Assembly (NCBI GenBank): GCA_021202155.1
Contig: JAJQDP010000023.1
Span: 1 to 64,000 of the forward strand
Length of the DNA stretch: 64,000 bases
Source of the DNA: Oscillospiraceae bacterium
GTDB lineage: Bacteria; Bacillota; Clostridia; Oscillospirales; Ruminococcaceae
Direction of reading: 5' to 3'
The notes below the pieces were generated by a model, which saw nothing but the letters and a program-made list of their open reading frames with translations, did no database searches and was not told where the DNA came from. The position numbers and the translations under genes are program-made. Of the stretch, positions 35,803-41,984 are shown one piece after another (the stretch's first letter is position 1; the number at the start of each line of letters is the position of its first letter).

Positions 35803-37341
35803 ATGAAAAGACTTATTGCGCTGATGCTGGCGTTTATGATAATCCTCACCGCCTGCGGAAGTTCTGCCGAGACCGCCAGCGGCTACACAATGGCAGAGGT
35901 TACTCTTTTGGAAGAGAACATACCCGACGACAACTATGGGAACTACTACGAGATATTCGTCTATTCCTTCTGCGATTCCGACGGCGACGGCATCGGAGAC
36001 TTCAACGGGGTTACCTCAAAGCTTGACTACATCCAAGATCTCGGCTACACCGGAATCTGGTTCATGCCGATAACCGAGGGCTATTCCTATCACAAGTACG
36101 ACGTGACCGACTATTACAACGTCGACTCAATGTTCGGCACTATGGAGGATTTCGAGAACCTCGTCGAGGAAGCTCATGCGCGCGGAATCAAGATTATAAT
36201 CGACTTAGTAGTTAATCACACCTCAAGCGAGCACCCCTGGTTCAAGTCGGCAATCCAGAGCGCGTGGGACGGCGACACAAGCGGGGAGTACTACGACTAC
36301 TACAACTTCTCCGAGACCGCACTTGACGGCTACAGTTACTACGACGGCATCTACTATGAGGCAAGATTTACCTACAGTATGCCCGACCTGAATTTAGACA
36401 GCGAAAATGTCCGTGCGGAGATTGAAAACATAATCGAATTCTGGATAGGGAAGGGAGTCGACGGCTTCCGCCTTGACGCTTGCACGAGCTTCTACACCGG
36501 CGACTATGTCAAGAGTGCCGAGTTCTGTGCATGGCTCACTGATGTCGCGCAGGAGTACAATCCCGATGCATTCGTCGTCGGCGAGGTCTGGGAGTCCGAT
36601 TCAATCGTCAAGACCTACTATGAAAACGCCCCCGAAACCTCATTCTTCGCGTTCTCCGTCTCACAGCAGGAGGGCTATATCAACATGACCTTCTCAAATG
36701 CCTATCCCGCGAACTACTTCTGGACGTACGCGAACACCGTCTACAAGACCGCCAACAGCGGCGAGTCGATTGCCGCCCCGTTCCTTGACAACCACGACAC
36801 AGGTCGAATTGCCGGTTCGGTCGGCAGAGACGAGAACAAAATCAAGTTTGCATATGGGATGCTCTCGCTTCTCAATGGCACGACCTTCACCTACTATGGC
36901 GACGAGATAGGTATGGTCGGTTCTGGCGACGACCCGAACAAGCGAATCGCGATGCTCTGGGACAACTCCGGCGAGAATCTCACCGACAACCCTCCCGGAA
37001 CAACGGCTTCTTCCTACGCATTTGACGGAGTGGAGGAGCAGTACGCGGACGAGACCTCGATCCTAAATTACTACAAGCGGTGCAATAACATCAGAAACGC
37101 CTTCCCGGAGATAGCCCGTGGCGAAATGAAGATGACCTACTACAGTGATATGGACGTTCTCATCTTCTCGAAAACCTGGGAGGACAACACGATAACGATA
37201 GTAGTGAACTTCTCGACCGAGGAGAAGACAGTAGAGATGGACTTAGGCGAGCTGCAGGCAGAATTAGCGGTAGAGGGAAACGTAACCTATGAAGACGGCG
37301 TGCTTTCACTACCGATGTATTCCTTTGCGGTGTTCAGATAA
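35803..37341 (+). CDS. GH13 alpha-amylase-family lipoprotein
   Basis: 512 residues, lipoprotein signal with Cys18 (IILTACGSS). GH13 regions: DLVVNHTSSEHPWF (region I), GVDGFRLDACTSF with nucleophile Asp225, VVGEVWESD with acid/base Glu261, FLDNHDTGR with Asp332. The calcium-type loop DSDGDGIGDFNG is found in GH13 oligo-1,6-glucosidase/amylase relatives. The C-terminal beta-domain ends in SLPMYSFAVFR. It hydrolyses alpha-glucan at the cell surface, feeding the importer encoded just upstream. Exact linkage specificity is not predictable. AACGGAGG precedes the ATG. Confidence 0.93.
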   Translation: MKRLIALMLAFMIILTACGSSAETASGYTMAEVTLLEENIPDDNYGNYYEIFVYSFCDSDGDGIGDFNGVTSKLDYIQDLGYTGIWFMPITEGYSYHKYDVTDYYNVDSMFGTMEDFENLVEEAHARGIKIIIDLVVNHTSSEHPWFKSAIQSAWDGDTSGEYYDYYNFSETALDGYSYYDGIYYEARFTYSMPDLNLDSENVRAEIENIIEFWIGKGVDGFRLDACTSFYTGDYVKSAEFCAWLTDVAQEYNPDAFVVGEVWESDSIVKTYYENAPETSFFAFSVSQQEGYINMTFSNAYPANYFWTYANTVYKTANSGESIAAPFLDNHDTGRIAGSVGRDENKIKFAYGMLSLLNGTTFTYYGDEIGMVGSGDDPNKRIAMLWDNSGENLTDNPPGTTASSYAFDGVEEQYADETSILNYYKRCNNIRNAFPEIARGEMKMTYYSDMDVLIFSKTWEDNTITIVVNFSTEEKTVEMDLGELQAELAVEGNVTYEDGVLSLPMYSFAVFR

Positions 37342-37365
37342 ATCTTGATTTCTTCTGAAAAAGTA

Positions 37366-37394
37366 TTGACTTTTGCAAGAAAATCGCATATAAT
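37366..37394 (+). promoter_or_regulatory. Consensus promoter of the structured RNA
   Basis: -35 TTGACT (37366-37371), 17-bp spacer, perfect -10 TATAAT (37389-37394). Confidence 0.85.
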
Positions 37395-37400
37395 AAATAC

Positions 37401-37615
37401 AGGAAGGTGGGCGTCATCCCGCCGGTGCGACCGGCACCTAAAATCCGAAAGCTAAGCCGAACTTTGGGTCGGACCGTTGGCAGGCAACAGAAAAACCTGA
37501 AAGCTATGCAGTAGAACGGGAAACCGGATGGAACTGAGAGTCGGCGGACGACAGAAAAACCGGTCATCTGAGAGGAAGTCGGGTAACGCTACGGCGTTGC
37601 AGGCTTCTTTTTCGT
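37401..37615 (+). ncRNA. Structured non-coding RNA, possibly raiA-type
   Basis: About 210 nt between a consensus promoter and an intrinsic terminator with no plausible ORF. Many small helices: AGGT enclosing GGGcgtcatCCC and GCCGGtgcgaCCGGC and closing with ACCT (37404-37439), CCGA/TCGG pairs around 37445-37472, and CAGG caacagaaaaa CCTG (37490-37509). Two A-rich loops share the pattern ACAGAAAAACC (37498-37508 and 37551-37561). The tail is a terminator GAAG..AACGC..GCGTT..CTTC plus T-run (37575-37612). The overall look recalls the raiA motif of Firmicutes, from memory and unverified. It precedes a nuclease-like gene, not raiA. Confidence 0.7.
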
Positions 37616-37639
37616 ACCACAAAACAGGGGCTGTAGAAA

Positions 37640-38341
37640 ATGCGTAGCAAGAAAGAGATTATCGCTATTGTAACGAATTGTGCTGAGAAATATAAAGCGG
37701 AGCTTGAAAACAAGACTCTTCTGTTTGTTTGCACCGATAAGCATAAGAGGGTTTCATGTTATGAATTTTCTTTCTTTGACTATAATTTCTTGCACTTAAC
37801 TGGGCTCAGAACAACTGAAATTTTCAAAACCAGGGCGAATCAGGAGATCAAAGAAGAAACGATACATAAGAATATTCCGGCTGTCAGATTTTATGAGAAG
37901 TGCCTTGACCACAGATTGACTGAAAGTGATTTTGAAGTTTCAGAAAAAGGCACGACTGCATTAAAACTTGACGTTCTTCCAATGATGATTTGTAAAAATC
38001 TTTCTGCCAACATGATCGGGGATTTTAGCTCAACCCATCCAAGGCTTTATACTGAAAAGGTCGCCGGTGGAAAGAATGCGTACATAGGATTCGTTTTCGA
38101 TGAAATGTCTCAGAGATACGTTCCTAATACTATTATCAAGGATGACATAAGAAAGAATGTTACCAACGCTGTCAGAGTTATTGCCACGTACAGAAAAGGA
38201 AAAAATGATGACAAATACTCCGAATGCGTTTACACCGCCGCAAAGGTAGATTGGGACAAAATCAAGTACCCGGAGAGATTTTCTTATATCCCAAAGCCGG
38301 TTATGAACGACGAAAATGCAGTTTTGACTGCTGTCAGATAA
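37640..38341 (+). CDS. PBECR4-like nuclease-fold protein
   Basis: 233 residues. It carries a motif FFDYNFLHLTGLRTTEIF (about residues 46-63), typical of the phage-Barnase-EndoU-ColicinE5/D-RelE-like (PBECR) putative RNase group, with a later segment ANMIGDFSSTHPRLYTEKVAG and AYIGFVFDE. Such domains occur in mobile elements as toxins or host-interfering nucleases. Catalytic residues are not clear to me. Base composition is more AT-rich than surrounding genes, in line with recent acquisition. It starts 25 nt after the terminator of the structured RNA with only a weak AGGGG site, so its expression may depend on read-through. Confidence 0.5.
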   Translation: MRSKKEIIAIVTNCAEKYKAELENKTLLFVCTDKHKRVSCYEFSFFDYNFLHLTGLRTTEIFKTRANQEIKEETIHKNIPAVRFYEKCLDHRLTESDFEVSEKGTTALKLDVLPMMICKNLSANMIGDFSSTHPRLYTEKVAGGKNAYIGFVFDEMSQRYVPNTIIKDDIRKNVTNAVRVIATYRKGKNDDKYSECVYTAAKVDWDKIKYPERFSYIPKPVMNDENAVLTAVR

Positions 38342-38359
38342 ATATATTTCAAAACCCAG

Positions 38360-38388
38360 TTGAAATTCATCGGAAAATAGGGTATAAT
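38360..38388 (+). promoter_or_regulatory. Promoter of the GNAT toxin-antitoxin pair
   Basis: -35 TTGAAA (38360-38365), 17-bp spacer, perfect -10 TATAAT (38383-38388). Followed by AAAAAGGAGGTG before the ATG at 38440. Confidence 0.8.
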
Positions 38389-38439
38389 ATGATTGTAGAA
38401 CGATGTGCCGTGGGTGATTAAGAAAAAGGAGGTGTTGTC

Positions 38440-38652
38440 ATGGCTACGTCGAGCATTTTTTACAACTTTACCATTACCGACCCGAAAGCTGCAGAACGCT
38501 TCGCTGATGCTTTAGAAAAGGCTTCCCAGCAACCACCGTGGAAACCGGCTTTTGAGGTCGCGCCACTGATTACAGACAAAGAAGAGCTACGTGCAATGTT
38601 TGAAAGAAGGAAGAAGTTAGATGCTGAAAAAGGGAATAGTCCCAATACTTGA
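38440..38652 (+). CDS. Small antitoxin-like protein
   Basis: 70 residues, strong AAGGAGGTG site. Starts FYNFTITDPKAAERFADALE, then a Trp/Pro-containing middle (QPPWKPAF) and a charged helical tail (EELRAMFERRKKLDAEKG). It overlaps the following acetyltransferase-like gene by 32 nt, the layout of antitoxin-toxin pairs. No classical ribbon-helix-helix motif is evident, so the antitoxin role is inferred from position and size. Confidence 0.6.
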   Translation: MATSSIFYNFTITDPKAAERFADALEKASQQPPWKPAFEVAPLITDKEELRAMFERRKKLDAEKGNSPNT

Positions 38653-39223
38653 TTTAGTTGAAATGTTTGGAGAGGATTATACCAGAGAAATTCTCTCCGA
38701 CTTTTCTTGCGAGTATGCAGAGGGCATGAGAAATGATGGAGTTGAGCAGTTTCTTAAAAAAAGTGCCATTGATTTTGCAAAACGGAAAATGTCCATTACA
38801 TATGTCATTACAGATGATGCATTTCACCCAAGAGGATACTTCACACTTACTCACAAGCCTGTGGCTATTCCTGCCCGTGCGCTGAAATCAAAGACTGCCC
38901 AGAGAAAGATGGAAAGACATGCGAAGTATGACGAAGCACTTGATGCCTACAATGTCTCTGCCTTTCTTATTGCTCAATTCAGCAAGAACTATAACATTCC
39001 CGAGGACGAGCGCATAAGTGGTGCGGAGCTTATGTGTTATGCATTGGCTATCATCGAGCAAGTCCAGCGGATGATTGGCGGCGGAGTTGTTTTCCTTGAG
39101 TGCGAGGACAATCAGGAGCTCATCGACTTCTACACCGCAGACCCCAACACCTTTTTCCTCTTCGGCGACAGATTCTGTGTGGAAGACGATGTAACCTACG
39201 CCCAGTTAATGCGATTTTTATAA
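38621..39223 (+). CDS. GNAT-fold acetyltransferase-like toxin
   Basis: 200 residues. Segments YVITDDAFHPRGYFTLTHKP (strands 2-4 region), SAFLIAQFSKNYNIPE, ALAIIEQVQRMIGGGVVFLE (helix and acetyl-CoA region) and NQELIDFYTADPNTFFLFGD match the layout of GNAT toxins, which acetylate aminoacyl-tRNA in the characterised TacT/AtaT groups. The overlapping upstream small ORF is the presumed antitoxin. AAGGAAGAAG lies before the ATG. Target is unknown. The AT-rich composition resembles that of the neighbouring nuclease-like gene. Confidence 0.7.
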   Translation: MLKKGIVPILDLVEMFGEDYTREILSDFSCEYAEGMRNDGVEQFLKKSAIDFAKRKMSITYVITDDAFHPRGYFTLTHKPVAIPARALKSKTAQRKMERHAKYDEALDAYNVSAFLIAQFSKNYNIPEDERISGAELMCYALAIIEQVQRMIGGGVVFLECEDNQELIDFYTADPNTFFLFGDRFCVEDDVTYAQLMRFL

Positions 39224-39287
39224 GCTCTTTGTGCATGGTGCACAAAATGTACCCTCGAAATTTGTACAATATAACGATGAAATTTTG

Positions 39288-39506
39288 TTGGACTTTGGCT
39301 TAAGAATGTGATATACTATGTATATGTACAGCTTAAGTCGTTTTTTATGGCTTCGTGAGTTTTTGTGGAGTCTTTTAAGCGGCAAAAGCGGCAAAACGGG
39401 CGAACTGAGTATGCTTGGAACTGACCTTTCGGGAGTGGATAACCCGTCAGGTGAACTGACTGAACTCGGAACGTTCAATTAATTCTGATATTTGGAGGAA
39501 AAAAAC
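39288..39506 (+). promoter_or_regulatory. Promoter and structured 5' leader of the secreted repeat protein
   Basis: -35 TTGGAC (39288-39293), 18-bp spacer, -10 TATACT (39312-39317), then a leader of about 180 nt. The leader holds an inverted repeat GCTTAA / TTAAGC (about 39332-39381) and a hairpin ACCTttCGGG agtggataa CCCGtcAGGT (about 39423-39452). No known riboswitch class was recognised. TTGGAGGAA gives the ribosome binding site. Confidence 0.5.
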
Positions 39507-41546
39507 ATGAAGAAAATTTTAGCTGTTGTAACGGCTCTTGCCATTGCGATTAGCTCACTTTGCGTGTTTGTTTTTGCAACGGAATCTGATAATATTATCA
39601 GCAGTAGCTCCATGTATAGCGGCTACTACAATGACTACACCATGGGTGCAGACGGCACATCCTTCTCTGCTGTCAGCGGTGGCTCACAGATTGGACTCAC
39701 TCTTGGAACAACTGTCGGTGACGGCGAGAGCATCTCTCTTAAGGTAACCGGAACCACCGACGGCGAGTTCAGAATGTGGCTTCTTAGCGGCGGTTCAAGA
39801 GTCTCCGATGTTTACGTAGCAAGTGAGCAGGACGGTTATACTACCAGTGGAACTTTTGAATTTACTGTAACTATGACCGTTAATGGCGGCGACTCTGGTG
39901 GAACTTCTGCAAATGCAGTTATGTTCAAGGGACCTGCCGATGGCACACTTCCCACCCTTACCGTTACTTCTGTAACTATTGTTACTGAGGATGAGGCTGA
40001 CGAAGATTCTGCTGTTGCTACTCTTGAAGTAAACGGCACCAGCACTGGTTGGACAATCTATGGTGCGTCATATGGCAATGATGATGGAAATGGCACTACT
40101 TACCAGTTTACTTCGTCAGAACTCACTACTTTTGTTGAGAATCTGAACCAGACAGGTTCTTCCTTGGTTCTTACCGTTGATGCGAGCAGTGGCTGGGCGC
40201 AAGCAGGCTTTAATACTGACTCTGGAACATCATATTATTCCAGCTGGAGCACTTATAGTGAGTGCACGGTTGTGACCTCTGAAGGCTACTATATTTTCAC
40301 CATTGACGGTCAGACACTGTACAAAGCGTTGGCTAGTGAGAGTTGGTATGAACTGATTTCCAACGGTGGTGGACTTATTACTGCAGAGATTTACGTTACA
40401 TCTTCTTCTGACGATGACGACGAAGAGACCACTGTTGAGACTCTTTATGAGGCGACTGCCGGTGAGAGTATTCTTAACGGTTCTTATGCAAGCAATAACA
40501 ACTATGCTTGGAACAGCGTTTCTGTTGATGCAAGTAGTTTCCTGAATGCTGTATATAATACCGAGTATGAGAACGAGCCTTATGTCGAGATAGTTGTTTC
40601 GGGCGTATCGTCTCCTTCTAACTTGGCTCTCATTATCCAGGGCAACGGCAATGTCAGCTGGGCGTCGCTTGCTAATGTTTTAGGAACAGTTTCTACCAAT
40701 TCCGACGGAAACTCAGTCATAACAATCAGCAGTAGTGATTTGATTTCTGCACTTTCTGCAAGTGGCTATTCAACTGCTGATGAAGTTGTGGCAGATTGGT
40801 ATTCGTTGGTTCTCGGATTCGTTTACAATAATGGTGCGGCTGGCGACGAAAACGGTACTCTCGTAAGCCTCAAGGTTTTGGTTGATGTACCTGCTTCCGC
40901 TGCAGCAGTACTTCCCACCGGCTATGGTCTCATCTATGTAAACGAAGAGTATCATGCTCTCGTTATCCAGAGACAGGTTGGTTCTGTTACACGCAGATTC
41001 TTCGTAAGCATCCCTCACGAGGATGAAGACCACGACGGTTACTGCGACACCTGCAAGGAATACATCGGCACTGACGACGAGGAAGAGGAAATTGCGACCA
41101 TCATTATCGACGATGTTGAGTATGCAGTTGCATATTCTTACGAGGACGGTATCTCCGCTGGCAACTGGACTCAGGTTGACCTCGGCGACCTCGAACTTAT
41201 CGAAGCTTTGTCCGAAGAGGGCGCAATCCTTATGATCACAAGAGACACCGAGACCACAGTTTCCTTCGCTGACGGCGAGTATGAGAAGTTCCTTCTCATC
41301 GACTCCTGGTGGTCAAACAACCAGCAGCCCGTATCTCTCGGAACTGCAGGTCACACCTCCGCTGATGAGGACGTAATCGACTGTGTATCTGACGACGGAA
41401 CAGTAGCTATCTACGATGGCGCAACAATCTGCGAAGCTTGGACAGAGGGCGGTTATGATGAAGGCGGCTCAACGCTCGTATTCATCTCGAACACCTCCGC
41501 AAGCTACAAGATAGTAAGCATCCAGGTTCTCGTTCCTGTTGAGTAA
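39507..41546 (+). CDS. Secreted multi-domain repeat protein with calcium-loop motif
   Basis: 679 residues from ATG 39507 (GGAGGAAAAAAAC). Signal peptide to about residue 25 (SLCVFVFATES). Then an N-terminal beta-rich domain and three repeated ~130-150-residue beta modules (about 170-300, 310-460, 520-679), each with a pattern of W...(S/D)..L/F....N..., a central W, a YTI/VTI strand and a closing TLVSLKVLVD/KIVSIQVLVP strand. Between modules 2 and 3 is an EF/TSP3-like DEDHDGYCDTCKEY. The modules look like carbohydrate-binding sandwiches. No catalytic domain or dockerin is evident. The last ~200 residues nearly match those of the protein at 57741. Confidence 0.7.
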   Translation: MKKILAVVTALAIAISSLCVFVFATESDNIISSSSMYSGYYNDYTMGADGTSFSAVSGGSQIGLTLGTTVGDGESISLKVTGTTDGEFRMWLLSGGSRVSDVYVASEQDGYTTSGTFEFTVTMTVNGGDSGGTSANAVMFKGPADGTLPTLTVTSVTIVTEDEADEDSAVATLEVNGTSTGWTIYGASYGNDDGNGTTYQFTSSELTTFVENLNQTGSSLVLTVDASSGWAQAGFNTDSGTSYYSSWSTYSECTVVTSEGYYIFTIDGQTLYKALASESWYELISNGGGLITAEIYVTSSSDDDDEETTVETLYEATAGESILNGSYASNNNYAWNSVSVDASSFLNAVYNTEYENEPYVEIVVSGVSSPSNLALIIQGNGNVSWASLANVLGTVSTNSDGNSVITISSSDLISALSASGYSTADEVVADWYSLVLGFVYNNGAAGDENGTLVSLKVLVDVPASAAAVLPTGYGLIYVNEEYHALVIQRQVGSVTRRFFVSIPHEDEDHDGYCDTCKEYIGTDDEEEEIATIIIDDVEYAVAYSYEDGISAGNWTQVDLGDLELIEALSEEGAILMITRDTETTVSFADGEYEKFLLIDSWWSNNQQPVSLGTAGHTSADEDVIDCVSDDGTVAIYDGATICEAWTEGGYDEGGSTLVFISNTSASYKIVSIQVLVPVE

Positions 41547-41572
41547 TTCAGACAAATTCTAAGAGCAATAAT

Positions 41573-41600
41573 CGCCCCGAGACAAATCCATCTCGGGGCG
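41573..41600 (+). terminator. Strong hairpin after the secreted repeat protein
   Basis: Perfect 10-bp stem CGCCCCGAGA / TCTCGGGGCG, 8-nt loop. No T-run follows, so termination is likely but not certain. Confidence 0.6.
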
Positions 41601-41626
41601 AAACTGTAGAAAATAAAAATTTCCTC

Positions 41627-41655
41627 TTGACAAAAGGGAAAGGGAAGAGTATAAT
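41627..41655 (+). promoter_or_regulatory. Promoter of the candidate antisense (antitoxin) RNA
   Basis: Perfect TTGACA (41627-41632), 17-bp spacer and perfect TATAAT (41650-41655), but no ORF with a ribosome binding site follows on this strand. Confidence 0.85.
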
Positions 41656-41660
41656 AATGA

Positions 41661-41763
41661 CATGAGGAGACGAAACTGTGACAGCAGTTTAGGTGCAACC
41701 TCTAAAACGAAAATGCTTGTAGATTGACCGTAAACCACTAACCTAGGTTGCGGTTATTTCTTT
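41661..41763 (+). ncRNA. Candidate antitoxin RNA of a type I TA locus
   Basis: RNA expected from the consensus promoter at 41627-41655. It runs into the 3' end of the convergent toxin gene, giving direct complementarity past 41754. It also contains CCTCTAAAA (41699-41707), complementary to TTTTAGAGG next to the toxin ribosome binding site because the same 9 nt recur on this strand at 41852-41860. This direct-repeat arrangement mirrors the fst/par systems, where the antitoxin RNA pairs at the repeats. GCAACCT (41695-41701) can pair with AGGTTGC (41745-41751) ahead of a T-rich stretch. The 3' end is a guess. Confidence 0.6.
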
Positions 41764-41840
41764 GCCTGGAAAATTGCGATGACTCCGAAGATAACAACGG
41801 CGAGCAGATTCAGCAGTGCAATGACTTCTAAAATCGACAC
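41754..41840 (-). CDS. 28-residue hydrophobic type I toxin-like peptide
   Basis: GTG start at 41840 with strong GGGAGGTGATAAC upstream. One membrane helix, from ILEVIALLNLL to AVVIFGVIAIF, closed by a basic tail QAKK. Size, single helix and lysine tail fit Fst/TxpA/holin-like toxin peptides. It has its own perfect promoter and faces a convergent antisense RNA. In the leader, CCTCT...AGAGG can fold and cover the region just before the ribosome binding site. Likely inserts in the membrane. Unannotated-size gene; identity rests on pattern, not on a close homologue. Confidence 0.7.
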   Translation of the reverse strand: MSILEVIALLNLLAVVIFGVIAIFQAKK

Positions 41841-41897
41841 GTTATCACCTCCCTCTAAAAAGATAAGAGGTTTACCGTCACTCCTCATGTCAGAAAT

Positions 41898-41926
41898 ATT
41901 ATATCACATATCGAACAAATTGTCAA
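41898..41926 (-). promoter_or_regulatory. Promoter of the toxin peptide mRNA
   Basis: On the minus strand: TTGACA (41926-41921), 17-bp spacer, TATAAT (41903-41898). Both hexamers are perfect. The transcript start region reads TGACATGAGGAG, identical to that of the opposing RNA (41658-41669). Confidence 0.85.
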
Positions 41927-41935
41927 TCTGAATTA

Positions 41936-41966
41936 AAAATCCCCCGAGAATTTCCCGGGGGATTTA
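41936..41966 (-). terminator. Intrinsic terminator after nifJ
   Basis: Stem AATCCCCCG / CGGGGGATT around an 8-nt loop; on the minus strand the tail is TTTTTAATT. Confidence 0.88.
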
Positions 41967-41984
41967 TTATGCCTGAACTAAAGA

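Noticed and set aside
37401-37615. RNase P RNA, tmRNA or cobalamin riboswitch
   Set aside because: GAGGAAGTC-like text recalls RNase P, but length and other conserved blocks do not fit any of these classes.
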